NCBI GenBank assembly: GCA_025093985.1
Contig: JACAAK010000002.1
Span: forward strand, 558,001-622,000
Length of the DNA stretch: 64,000 nt
Source: Calvatia gigantea
Taxonomy: Eukaryota > Basidiomycota > Agaricomycetes > Agaricales > Lycoperdaceae
Reading direction: 5' to 3'
The notes below the pieces were generated by a model. That model searched no databases. It was given only the letters and a program-made list of their open reading frames with translations, and had not been told where the DNA came from. Below, one piece after another: positions 36,269-47,270 of this stretch. How positions within the stretch are numbered: the stretch's first letter is position 1; every line of letters begins with the position of its first letter. A program made the translations under genes and the position numbers.

Positions 36269-36517
36269 TTTAGTGGTGATTCACTCTTCGACCCACATGG
36301 CTCACGGCATTTCTTCTTTTGGGTGATTGATATTGAAAGAATTCCCCTGAAATATCCGAAATCAACACGATCCTGGGACTCCATGCCTGGGAACATATAG
36401 AACACTAAACAAAGCTCGCAGTCGCGCCAAGCTTCCCAACCACACCACAGCTAGTGAGTCTTGTTGTAAATTCCCAACCGTTCCCTAGTTATTTTCTCAC
36501 CTGCCTACGCAGACTCG

Positions 36518-37930
36518 ATGCATACCCTTCCACCGGAACTTCTGCTCATGATCTTCAAGCTCGCATGCTTCATCGATAACTTAAATGACTCTGTGACCAC
36601 GATCCGACTCTCCCATGTGTGCCGCCCCTGGCGCCGTCTTTCCCTTTCCTCTCCGGGCCTTTGGTCCACCATCACATATAGATCACCCTTTGGCTACCGC
36701 CGCAACTACATCGCGTTGCAAAAGCTTATGACCTACCTCGCACGATCAGGGAACAATCCCTTAACTCTCTCCCTACACATCTACAGTGACCAAGACGAAG
36801 GATTCCAAATCATTTGCGAACATTCCGCCCGCTGGAAATCGCTTTCCCTTCGCTGTTCACATGTCCTTCTCCCTTCCATAAGCTTGCGTCTCAGAAAAGC
36901 GCCCGTGCCCACCTTAGAGTCTCTTTACGCTGTGGGGGTACCCACAGGCCGCAATCAGGATGAAGACACCTCTGGGCCGTCGCCTGCATCACAAGGCCGA
37001 GGTCCTTGTAACATATTTTCTGGGGGGGCGCCAAATTTGATATACCTTGAACTCGGGAACGCGGCAGTGTACTACCTGCGCCCCGTGCATTTCGAGACCC
37101 TCACCACAGTCCACTTCCACAGCTCCTTCAACGACCTCGAGCTCTCCCCTTCAGAACTCAATACCATCCTCACAATCCCCAACCTTACCACGCTTACCCT
37201 CCTTACAGAATTCTGGGAGCTCATACCCGACATCAGAGATATCTCTCCCTCGCGCATTATCATGACCAACCTGCGTTATCTGGGTATTCGTGGACAGTAC
37301 GGGAGCGACTATGAAGTTTTACGCATACTGGCCACGCTCTCTTTACCCCTTGTGGAATTCCTCATGATCCAAAATGTCGTGGGGACAAGTCAGTATGATA
37401 TCTCAACCGACGTCGACACGCGTGACCCACAGATATTACCGAACCTGTATACGTTACATTTCATGGAGGGCTGCGAAATCTCGGCATTGTTGCATGCACC
37501 CCTCACGCGCATTTGCTCTCACGCCCAAGAAATTATCTTTGACACTGGAGTATCCGATTCGTCCGCTATTGGGAGTATCTTCTTACCGTTCGACTCAGAC
37601 GGGTCTCTATCCACGAAACCACCCATTGTTTTCCCGGATTTGCATACACTCGTCATTAGATCCGTGGATAAACACGACGTGCAGAATTTGATGATCATCA
37701 TGCCCGGATTGGAGGGGCAGGGAACGCCAATTGAAAGGGTTGTAGTCGGGCCCGAGCTCATTGATATGTGGATGGAGAGTGGTCATGTAGATGGAATGAG
37801 GGACATGAACGCAGAGGTGTATAGGGAGGAAGAGACTGACCCCTTCGCCCCTTTGTGGGTCAAGCCGCCGAGGACTCTGATTGTACGAGAGTCGGGTGTT
37901 GGGGCGCACTCAAATGTAACCGAAGCCTGA
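36518..37930 (+). CDS. F-box protein, mushroom-expanded F-box-like family
   Basis: A single-exon frame of 470 codons. The first 50 residues form an F-box-like domain: LPPELLLMIFKLACF, then VTTIRLSHVCRPWRRLSLSSPGLWSTI, the usual L-P-x-E-L / V-C-x-x-W-R / P-x-L-W pattern. F-boxes bind Skp1 and bring substrates to the SCF ubiquitin ligase. The rest has irregular leucine-rich spacing (for example TLTTVHFHSSFNDLELS and PNLTTLTLL) like the degenerate leucine-rich repeats of this large agaricomycete family, which probably select the substrate. ATG 36518 is preferred because it directly precedes the F-box and follows a C/T-rich leader. The gene is intronless and convergent with the Arb1-like gene, only 209 bp away. 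Substrate and biological role are unknown. Confidence 0.85.
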   Translation: MHTLPPELLLMIFKLACFIDNLNDSVTTIRLSHVCRPWRRLSLSSPGLWSTITYRSPFGYRRNYIALQKLMTYLARSGNNPLTLSLHIYSDQDEGFQIICEHSARWKSLSLRCSHVLLPSISLRLRKAPVPTLESLYAVGVPTGRNQDEDTSGPSPASQGRGPCNIFSGGAPNLIYLELGNAAVYYLRPVHFETLTTVHFHSSFNDLELSPSELNTILTIPNLTTLTLLTEFWELIPDIRDISPSRIIMTNLRYLGIRGQYGSDYEVLRILATLSLPLVEFLMIQNVVGTSQYDISTDVDTRDPQILPNLYTLHFMEGCEISALLHAPLTRICSHAQEIIFDTGVSDSSAIGSIFLPFDSDGSLSTKPPIVFPDLHTLVIRSVDKHDVQNLMIIMPGLEGQGTPIERVVVGPELIDMWMESGHVDGMRDMNAEVYREEETDPFAPLWVKPPRTLIVRESGVGAHSNVTEA

Positions 37931-38139
37931 CAGATACTATTTGACAAAGCGGGTAAATACTAGTACAGGGGTGACATTAGACCACCTAAACTTAGAGACG
38001 ACAATCGGCAAAGATGATGATGGACACAAAAAGAGACACAGAAAGAATCCAGCATATACAAGGAGGAAAACAATCTAACAAGAAGATCCAGTAACGGCAT
38101 CGCTGGGTGGACAGCACCTAATCGGCGTCGCGACAGAAT

Positions 38140-40315
38140 TCACCCAAGATACGTATAGTAGCTTGGGACAACTCTAAGCGCTTCATCGATGTACCAAAAC
38201 CTCTCCGTTTTGGCATTTTTCTTCTTCTTCTTTTTCGGATCTTGGGGCTCAAAATCTGTAACGCGTGCCATCTGCACCCACGTGCATAAACACCCCATGC
38301 CAACAGAGAAGAGGTCCAGGTACGGCGGGTCAACCAAAACACTTATCTCGCCTTTGAACGGGTTGAAGGGTGGCAATGCGCTGTGCACGGGCGCGTCGGC
38401 GCCCGTATTCGCCTTCCCCGCCTCCATCGTGTCCTCGGTCTTTACTGCCCCACGAGATGATTCCAGGATCTTCGGCATAGACAAATGCGGCTCCTCGCCT
38501 TTGTTCCAATTTTCCCAAGGCTCAAAGATCACAAGCCCGAACACCCTCCTCATATGCCCCTCTACAGCCTCGGCACTCACGTCTTTGGCAATAGGGAATT
38601 TAGACGTATCGGTTGAGGGAGGGAGGATAGCTTTGATTCTGCGAACAGACGACTCGACAATTCCGGTTGTGTGTGTGAGAGGGAGGGCCGTGGGACCAAG
38701 AAAAGAGAAGACACTGGGTGGTTGATAAGTGTTCCAATTGTCCCCCTCCTCGGCTTTGGCGTCAGCAGTGTCCACGGTGACCTCTCCGTCGTCGTCAACT
38801 TCAACAATGCGATTTTCGCTCATCATGTCGTCCCCGTCACCGGCACTGACAGTAACAACTTCAGAGTCCCAGGTGGAGGAGTTGCTCGGACCTCCCCATC
38901 CCTCCGGAGCATCTGCATCCCAGTCGCCAGTACCCCAGCCATCACCACCTTGATCAGTATCACCAGCACCGAGGGAACCCCACCCTTCATTTACTTCCTC
39001 TGCCACTTGCTCTTGGCCGGGGATCCCGTCAACAACGCCCTCCATGGGCGAGTCGCTTCTGAATATGAACACCTCCGCTTTGGATCCCCAAAGCCCCTTG
39101 CACGCTTTATGGAACTCGTCTGGCCAAACCTTGGCAAGTTTCGACGTGAGAGGGAGCTCCTTGAGAGCAAGATCTATGACGCGACGCGTTGACTCGTGTT
39201 TGACGGCGTTTTCTTCGCGTTTTGGGAGGACTCTGTTAACGACGAGGAAGTCCATGAAGAATCGCATCAGAGTTGGTGCGCCCGTAAGATTTAAGTCCGT
39301 CCTAGTATTTGTGTTAGAATTTCTTCAATGATAAATTTCGACTAAGAACTGGATACCAAATTATGCCACGATCGCGGGCGTAAGACGAAAGGAAGACTTT
39401 AAGCATGAGAGCAGGATCTTTCAGGAATGCTTCGCCCTTGGCTTGAGCTTTCATGGCAGCATCTACAGAGGTCAGGTTCTGTGGGTTGAGGATACCACCC
39501 GCAATCTCGTCATCATCGGCATCGGCATCCAAGTCGGAATCAGAATCGTCACCCGCTTTCTGTTTTTTGTCATCGGTTTCTTCCACCTGAGCTACAGCGC
39601 TTCCAGCGGAGTTAAGGAGAGGGATCCCAGCGAAACGAAGGAACTGTTATGAGTAAGATATCAGTTGGTGGGGCTTGGGCTGGGATCAGTGATACCGCCA
39701 CGGACCTCTCCCCAGACGAAGACCGGACCACATTGTTTCTCAGCCAAGGGCCAGGGCCTCCCGTTCTTGAAGTCCCATGCCCCTTGACACAATCGTTCGT
39801 ACGCATCCAAATGCCTACAAAACCAGTGTTAGGAAACCCAGAAAACGTGACGTATGTACTCACGGATCATAGGTTCCCTGAATATGATAAGCAGCCTCCC
39901 TGTCCTCCCAATACTCCGCCCAGTCCGATTGGTTCGGTCCTCCCCCAATGCCTCCTCCAGCCTTTCTCTTCTTCCTCTTCTTCCCAGGCCCACCTTTGCC
40001 AAGCCTGGCCCTTTTGGTCTCTGTCTTGCACCAGTCCGTGGTATGTGTACTCGCCAGAGGCATGGTCGGGACCCCACACCCGTCGATCTCGGTTTCGTTA
40101 TCTTCGCCTCCCGGTTGGGTTCTGATACCTCTCTCTTTGAACTCTGTAAAGGGTATTATTTTGACCCCATCTGGGATCGGTGGATATGGTGGAAATCGAA
40201 TGAAATATTCGGTGGTGTTAGTACTCATGGCTCTGAGAGGTTCCGGTGGGACTGGATGGGTTGATGTGACGATGATAGGAATCGTAGTAGCAGAAGTAGT
40301 GGTGTCGGTGGCCAT
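38140..40315 (-). CDS. Conserved fungal protein, candidate Arb1-like subunit of an Argonaute chaperone complex
   Basis: Predicted 669-aa protein in four exons (minus): 40315-39864, 39814-39706, 39643-39357 and 39301-38140; phases agree throughout. The N-terminal part has YFIRFPPYPPIPDGVKIIPF, then a lysine/arginine-rich stretch (GKKRKKRKAGGG), then SDWAEYWEDREAAYHI. Downstream comes LKDPALMLKVFLSSYARDRG, GIIWTDLNLTGAPTLMRFFM and LVVNRVLP, followed by a Trp/Gly/Asp-rich acidic insert. The C-terminus has CLCTWVQMARV, a seven-residue poly-Lys run within DPKKKKKKNAK and RFWYIDEALRVVPS. The basic tract, WDYW-like segment and helical middle recall Arb1, a partner of Argonaute in the fission-yeast ARC complex for heterochromatic RNAi. 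I judge this from remembered family shape, not a search, so the gene is solid but the function is tentative. ATG 40315 is used; an upstream in-frame GTG is less likely. Confidence 0.75.
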
Positions 40316-40802
40316 GATCAATCCGACTTTGTGTATATGAGTAAGAGAAGAGACTAGGACAATCGCGCTGCTGTTCAGAGATGCGATTGCCCGAGGCTGG
40401 GAGATTGAAAGACGGATTGTGGCCACTCGAGAGACAAGTTGTGTTTGTCCAACATCGCAGCCTTATCTATCTTTGACCTCGGTGGTTGCCGAATCCCACG
40501 CAGCTGTTTATGCAAGACTTCTCCCGTAGAATGGACAAGTACTTTCTAACAGGAAATATCTGGGACACCCAAGTTCTGACAATACTTGCCAAGGCAGGTC
40601 CAGGAGAGAGCCAAAATCAAAAGAAACCCCATTCGCCATATATAAAATGCTATGGTGAACGCTCATAAACCCCCGTCCAGACTCGGATCTGCCTGCTCAA
40701 ACCAATCGAAGTTGAGGAAAATGAAGGCGGCGCAATCGCATAATTTCCTGTGGAAGACTGAGGTATGTTTAATCACTGGACTGGCGGGTCTGTGACGGAG
40801 GT
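40316..40802. other. Intergenic region left of the inverted-repeat element
   Basis: About 490 bp upstream of the Arb1-like gene. It presumably contains that gene's promoter and leader. No other coding or structural signal is seen up to the element boundary. Confidence 0.4.
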
Positions 40803-41078
40803 CTACGGTAGGCGAAACGTCCGAGGTTCATTTTCCCGCACGAGCGATGCCCAAGTCACAATGACGTGACATGCCCTCAGATGTCACACCAAAGGATGCT
40901 AGGCCATCCACTCAATGTGTCCTTTTTCCAGTGAATTTCTGTGTACTTGTAGAACTACGATACCCCGTTTCCTCTCCAGAAATACAGAAGAACACAATTC
41001 CAATGTTTCCGGAGCAAAATTTAATGAGCTTTGTGACACAGTGATGGGGCCATCCAATTTCGAACTCCGCATATCTAT
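40803..41078 (+). repeat. Left terminal inverted repeat
   Basis: Left arm of the inverted-repeat element. It matches the reverse complement of 42296-42570 almost base for base, from ctacggtagg to catatctat. Confidence 0.85.
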
Positions 41079-42295
41079 TGGTGGAGGGGGTTACTTTAAC
41101 TTACTTATAAGGTTTCGGGATAATCTCGTGGTTTGTAACAAAAGGCACAATAAAAGAAAGTACATAGAGAGATGGACCGGTGGGATCAAAGCTCATCGTT
41201 ACCAGCTGAGCGCCCAACATACACATAATTGACATTTTGCATCCTGTAGAGCAATACCTTCATGAATACCCTTCCAATTTTCACCTTCACAGGCACATGA
41301 AGACCCCAGACCTCCGAAAAGGGAGTGTGGTGCCCACAATGGCGCAATCACACCAACATCTGTCCGACATTCCTCTCAATTAAGGGTTTTGAAGAGATGA
41401 GCAAGGAGATAGTAGGTCTCGGGGCGATGAGTCATGACGGACCAGAGGCCGGAGTGACTTCGAAGGCTCGGAACGACATGTAGACGGTCCGGAATGGTGT
41501 AGGAGATGTTCCATAAGCGTTTCGAGACCGATGTTCACGAGGAAACAAGATACCATGCCTTAGAGATGAGGGGGGAGAGATAAGGGAAATTGATTATAGG
41601 TTAGCTTAACAGCTCAACGACGACAGCAACATTATCTCCAAGCAGATTCCATTATATGATGTAAGGATTACCTGTGCATGTATTTCACAAGCAGTAGGAT
41701 ATTTGAGAAAATGAAATTTCAGAGAAAACGAGAGAAGCATACTGAGCCGAGACGGTGTTCGTCACGGTCATTCCAGGTCCAGTTGAAGTTGTGTTTGATC
41801 CGGGGTCTTGTCTGGTCTTGTGGTCGTTGCAGAGATGAGCTATCTACCGGGGTTTTTGATCATCGTTCAGAGGTGAATGTCTTGTCAGCGAAGTGGAATA
41901 GTTGGAGGACAACGAGGTGGTACCTTACAGTGCGAAGCGCTGTCTGATCTCCACATTCCAATAATTGCGCACTCCACTCCATTTCTCTTATTCTCTGCCT
42001 TATGCTTGCTTCTATTGAATAAGACTTTGTTATACGTTATTGTCATTCCGTGGACATTTGTCATACGCTTAACTATGAATACTATTGTTTTCCTCCACTG
42101 ACGATTGACCACCTCGGTTCCTGTGTGTTTAACAAGTAACTGAGGAAGGTTACTTAATTTCTTGGGGGTCAAGTTTACGTTTACATTGTCTACAGTAGTT
42201 CCTTTATTTTTACAGGGAATCATTTTCATGTTTTTAGTGAGTACTAGTGAGTGATCAAGTAGTCTTGTTATTCCTGATAGACTGTGACTTAGCTG

Positions 42296-42570
42296 ATAGA
42301 TATGCAGGGTTCGAAATTGGATGGCCCCATCACTGTGTCACAAAGCTCATTAAATTTTGCTCCGGAAACATTGGAATTGTGTTCTTCTGTATTTCTGGAG
42401 AGGAAACGGGGTATCGTAGTTCTACAAGTACACAGAAATTCACTGGAAAAAGGACACATTGAGTGGATGGCCTGCATCCTTTGGTGTGACATCTGAGGGC
42501 ATGTCACGTCATTGTGACTTGGGCATCGCTCGTGCGGGAAAATGAACCTCGGACGTTTCGCCCACCGTAG
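42296..42570 (-). repeat. Right terminal inverted repeat
   Basis: Right arm of the element, the reverse complement of 40803-41078. The main differences from the left arm are one substitution near the tip, the loss of one base in the ggatgc(t)agg word, and a few substitutions at the inner edge. Confidence 0.85.
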
Positions 42571-42574
42571 AGGT

Positions 42575-44408
42575 CATATCAATATCACACCAACAAGTTC
42601 CAAAAGTGTAAAGTACGTCGTATTGGAATCTACACTTCCCTAACTCAATACGGTACCAACCACGACCAGTGTTCCCTTAACCCACCGGTGTAGTGTAATG
42701 TGTGTAGGGACCTACTAGGCGCTTATGCCACTTAATGAGCACTAATATACTGCACCGCCCGAGGGCCCAAACCCGTCACAGCCGGCCCTAGAACTACTAA
42801 CCCCATGGAGCTCCTCTTCATGCCTGCCTGATGCGCAAGCCGATAACCATACAAAGGCCAATCAATCCTCACAATCAAACTGGGCGGTAAGTATCTTCGG
42901 TCTGCTGTGCCCATTGTTCAAGATTTGTTCTCATCACAAGAATAGGACCACAACAGGTATCCAGCCGAGGCCCTCAGTCGCCTTACGTCCGTCACTCATG
43001 TGGGAAGCAACTACCCGCCTTGTATTTCTGGTGACTTGGGGTGTCCCGTACAAAGCTCCTCAGTTCTGGGCACGGGAACTGTTCCAGTATGTCTTTTCGG
43101 GCCTACTTGGCGCTTTACTGACACCAAATTGGAGTGTAGCCTATCGCTGATCGGAATTTGTGCCACAACCGGAAATGAAAATTCTGGTCTTAAATTTCCT
43201 TATGTACAGTCATCCATCACGTAACGATACAATATCACACAACGAGACAAAACTGTTCTCCTGCCTCGAATTCTTGACCAATTGACCCAGTTTTTTTTTG
43301 TAAACTACATGTTTAAATGACGGTAATGACACTAAATTAATTGTATGAGGACATGATCTAACCCTGACAATAAATTTGACTCTGTGTTGTCATTTTCGGT
43401 GAAATTTACCTATTTCAGAAATTTTGAGCACAATATTCAAACAAATACTTCAATCCAGCATGATATAATAGCACAAAATCATAGAAGACAGTCCCATAGC
43501 ATAGCAAGTGTAGATATAAAGTGCCATCCGTCACCAGAATACCGAATAGCAAGGCTCATTTGCCTCGCATCAGTCTTAGGTCAGAGTCTGTAGGACCCTT
43601 AATTTGGTGAGTATTGGAACATACCCCTCCACTTGGGAATCACCCTCTACCTGTTCTTATACCTTAAAGATGGGGAGCTTTTTGATTTTACGACTGTTGA
43701 TGCAGAAGAAAGTGAGGAGGATGATGAGGGATCTGGGCCTGCATGGCTAATTCCGGCCTCTGTATCATTCGGTGATAACCAGCCAAAATGGCGCCTCATC
43801 ACAGTTTGTTGATTTTCTCTTGAAATACTGGTCATTTTCACTTGAAACTCAAAAGGGACTTTACTGGGACATGTGTGATTGCATATACCACAATAACTTT
43901 TTGTAGAGTTCTTCATAGCTTGCACATTTCTCAAAATATTTTTCGTTGTATCATTACGTGATTGATGATTGTACACCAATCTCGATTTCACACAGATTGT
44001 ACACCAATCCCGATTTCACACAGATTGTACACCAATCCCGATTTCACACAGATTGTACACCAATCCCGATTTCACACATTTTGCAAAACATCGTTCCTGA
44101 ACACTAGTCTAAGAGAAATCGAGAATCAATCTGAACCTGGAGGGTTGCATTTTCAACGAGCACGCTAGGGGCTTGATTGATTTTACGGCCCGCGTGAGAG
44201 GGTCCTCCTCGCCATCGGTTAAAAGCACGGTTTCTGGCATGCGTTCTCTTACAACAGTCGAGAGCCGCTAGAATCTTTCATATCCGCGACTTGAGGATAC
44301 ATCCACACCCTTTCCTCGTAACATTGAGCCGCCATTCTAGGTTAAACCCCAGTATTCTGACCGGCGGTCTCTCCGAAACAACAGCTTCAACCACTAAGGA
44401 GAACCCAT
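42575..44408. other. Intergenic region between the transposon and NLR-B
   Basis: About 1.8 kb. It contains a 4 x 28-bp tandem repeat, listed separately. The rest has several short frames without protein-like character. The last few hundred bases presumably hold the NLR-B promoter. Confidence 0.4.
43967..44078. repeat. Tandem repeat, 4 copies of 28 bp
   Basis: Four head-to-tail copies of gattgtacaccaat(c/t)... each 28 bp long (43967, 43995, 44023 and 44051). The first copy differs from the rest at one base (ctcg instead of cccg). A minisatellite, about 330 bp upstream of the NLR-B start. Confidence 0.9.
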
Positions 44409-47139
44409 GTTGAGGGAAATTCCCGTAAGTGACTGACCCTCACACAACTCTTACCTTAATGACATGCCAATAGGCGGTGGTCACCCGGGCGACCCCTACT
44501 TCTACCCCGACTGCGACCGAAAGTGGTACCGATGCTCAAGGATTATATTACGACCCACCACCTCAGCGATTATCCTCCGGAAGCCTCTCACACTTTCAGA
44601 GGACTCAGACTGAAGTGTCTCTCTCGACTAATATTGGGAACACCGATGTCCCACACCCGCAGCCAAATGCGGAGGGAGCCCAGGTATGCTGTTCGGCGCT
44701 CCTACTACATACCTGACTGGTAGGTGAATAGAGAAAACGGAAAAGAGAGCCTGATCCTTTCCGTACACTCCTTGGGTCTTCAAAGCGTCGAATCGAAGTC
44801 ATAGAAGCAGCAACGCCAAACATACAAAGACGTAAGTCCTATTGTTTCCCTCTGACACTGTAACTCCGGATTCCGGAGGTTGAAACCAACCGGCCAAGGG
44901 TACCGTAACCCTGTCCGCTACACTGTTCAACAGTCCAGCTCAGATTTTTGATAGGTGGTGTTGGTATGACGCAAAGTGGCGATACAACGTTCTTCCAAAA
45001 CGCACACAATCTTGTGTTCAAAGACTCCAACATGGTTGGGGCGCAACATGTATACATGGAACATCGCAATCGCTCCCCCGACGGTGAGTGTCATTTACAA
45101 CAGAGTTTAAGATTTTTCGTCCGAATCTTCGACAACAGTATTGTTGTGGCTTAAGGAGTATACTATGACAGGGGCTGAATATGACTCCTCCGTACGCAAC
45201 CCGCCTCCACGCTGCCATCCTGGAACTCGCACAACCATCATCCGGAAGGTCTTCGATTGGTTGATGAACCCTCAACGAGAAAAAGGGTTGTTCTGGCTCC
45301 GCGGCCCCGCAGGCGTTGGTAAATCCGCCATTGTCCAGACACTTGCTGAAAATCTCTCCAAGACTCAGCACCTGGGCGCGAGCCTATTCTTCTCCAGGCG
45401 AAGGGGCCGTACCAATCCATCACATATCCTCCCAACCCTCGCATATCGATTCGCTGTCCAAGATCCTTCGTACAGAGCATACATTACCGAAGCCATGCTC
45501 GCCGATCCAAAGATGCTCGAGAAGGCAATGAGTGAGCAATTTGATATTCTCATTGGTGAACCATTTGCTTCGGGGAAGGTTCGAAGTGGGCAAGAAATTT
45601 GGGTTGTTGCTCTCGATGGGCTGGATGAATGTGGTGAAGACCCCGACTGCGAACGCCACAGCGACCGTGTCCAATGCGACATTGTACGCCTCATCAGCAG
45701 TTTCACTCGGAAATGTCCTACGGTACCTCTCATGTGGATTATCGCAAGTCGTCCAGAGACTCACCTGAAGGCCGTATTTTCGGAGGCGGATGTCCTTCCC
45801 GGTCTATGGGAGGAAGAAATTCCGGCAGACTCTACGGAGGCCTGTAAAGATGTCGAGCAATTCCTGCATTGGGAATTCATGAGGATCCGCCAAAATTATC
45901 CCGACCACATCCACAAATCGCCCTGGCCTGCCCGTGACCAGCTCCTGAAAATTGCAAATACAGCATTGGGTCTCTTCATTTCCGCGGAAGTCATCGTTCG
46001 TTTCATCGATGATCCGTTGATTGGGAATCCCATATGGCAACTGGAAAGAGTTCTTTCTGCTATTTCTAAGGTGCCTACTAGCAAGCAAGAAAACCCCCTC
46101 GCTGTCCTCGACGCAGTCTACATTAGTATTCTTTCCAAAATACCTTCCGATATGCTCCAGGCCACGAAACGCCTTATTGGCAGTTTTATATGCCTTGAAT
46201 CACATCATATTGGCCTGCCAGACTGCGACCTTCGTCAAACTTGCAACTACCTTGAAATTACTAGGGGTACTGCCGTCACAGCTCTACGGTACCTCCACTC
46301 TGTTATTTACTTTCATAAAGTCGAGGATATTGGTCAGACTCGGCCGCGCTTCTACCACGCTGCTTTCAAGGATTTCTTGGAGGATCCTTCTCGATCACAC
46401 GAGTATTTTATTGATAGAAAAGAGGTTGTGGTTGAACTATTTCAGGGTATCATCCGTACCGCACAGGCGCAGTTCCCCTCTAGTATGTTAACCTCCAATT
46501 TTACTGCCTCAACCAAGCTTGATTCGCTGAACTGATCTTACCCAAGAACCAACGCCGTTACCTTCCTGGTCCGATGATGAGCATACAGAGCCTCCTGGAT
46601 CCTTCATAACAGATTGCCTTCACAGTGTCTTCAAAGGCGTTATGTCTTCGGACGGTGTATACACAACATTCCATGACATGAGATGTTTCCTTTCAGATGC
46701 CCAGTCTCAGCTACTTCCGGAGAATCCGAGCGTCATCAAGCTCTTGCAACATTCCTTGGAAACGGTTGGACTTTTGGTTGACATTCCACGACTTTCGACG
46801 AGTAATCCAAGGGTATTTCCCGAGTCCTACCGTAGAATCTTATGTTCTCATCTTTAAACACAGGAAGCGACGCTGCGCGAACTCAGACAAAGAGGATTTC
46901 TGATATGGACTACTTTGGATCTCTGGGCGTTGATTGGGAAGCTGTCTCGGTGTCTGTGGCGCGTCCTCATAGTTGGGTACGCATCGTTCATGTAGACGAG
47001 AAAGTAAGTCGTTTAGCTCCACTATATACAATTCCCACTCAAGTTTAACAAGGATTCACCTACGCTCATTGAAACCCCCGATGAAGACGCCCTGGTACTA
47101 CACAAATTTCGTCGTTTTGCAAGGCCACACCTCAATTGA
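44409..47139 (+). CDS. NLR-B: NACHT-domain NLR-type protein with a damaged C-terminal module
   Basis: Eight exons: 44409-44426, 44474-44683, 44732-44831, 44934-45083, 45139-46482, 46547-46812, 46887-47003 and 47053-47139 (763 aa as read). The order is a Ser/Thr/Pro-rich leader, a basic patch (RKRKREPDPFRTL and SSKRR), FFQNAHNLVFKDS near residue 130, then the NACHT domain. The latter has the P-loop GPAGVGKS at about 215-222, VVALDGLDECG around 315-325 and SRPET near 363-367, followed by a helical region to about residue 607. The unrecognised C-terminal module comes last. NACHT proteins of this kind act as cytosolic NTP-dependent switches in fungal non-self recognition and cell death. Relative to NLR-A and gene C, exon 7 from its ancestral acceptor (46863/46864) is one base short. 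A downstream acceptor (46886/46887) restores the frame but drops about 13 residues from the original junction. A second missing base near 47125 gives an early stop at 47137-47139, while the ancestral frame continues to 47270. Confidence 0.75.
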
Positions 47140-47270
47140 AAGTGATGGTTTTTGGACACAAAGAATCGGAACATTGTTTGGTAATCCAAAGAGATCTCCG
47201 CGATGTCTGGACAGGCGCTACCCCAATTATGCATTGTTTTATCACAGGAATTTCATTAGGGACTGCCTGA
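47140..47270 (+). pseudogene. Out-of-frame remnant of the last exon of NLR-B
   Basis: After the premature stop the shifted frame still encodes the conserved end of the module (KVMVFGHKESEHCLVIQRD, then VWTGATPIMHCF) up to a TGA at 47268-47270. The match to the end of NLR-A (VTVLGCRESERCAII, VWTGVTPVLHCI) shows that this stretch was coding until recently. Confidence 0.7.

Larger units (their letters stand above)
40803..42570. mobile_element. Non-autonomous DNA transposon with ~275-bp terminal inverted repeats
   Basis: The ends are nearly perfect inverted repeats of about 275 bp, beginning CTACGGT(A/G)GGCGAAACG. Across the arms I count only a handful of differences, including one single-base indel. 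The 4-bp word aggt flanks both sides (40799-40802 and 42571-42574) and may be the target-site duplication. The roughly 1.2-kb interior is A/T-rich, and its open frames (largest about 114 codons) have no transposase-like motifs. The element therefore seems unable to move by itself. Long TIRs suggest a Mutator-like or similar DNA transposon, but those usually make 8- to 10-bp duplications, so the superfamily is unresolved. Confidence 0.75.

Noticed and set aside
38189..39192. Plus-strand open frames opposite the Arb1-like gene
   Set aside because: Shadow frames of a long exon with biased codons; the minus-strand exons splice into one consistent frame with family-like motifs.
41678..42229. Open frames inside the inverted-repeat element as a possible transposase
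   Set aside because: At most about 114 codons, no catalytic motif, and no splice series linking them.
43967..44078. Regularly spaced direct repeats resembling a CRISPR array
   Set aside because: The copies are contiguous with no unique spacers, and the sequence is clearly eukaryotic; it is a minisatellite.
45365..45764. Open frames opposite the NACHT exon of NLR-B (and likewise 29477-30250 opposite NLR-A)
   Set aside because: These are antisense shadows of the conserved NACHT coding sequence; their translations are low in protein character.
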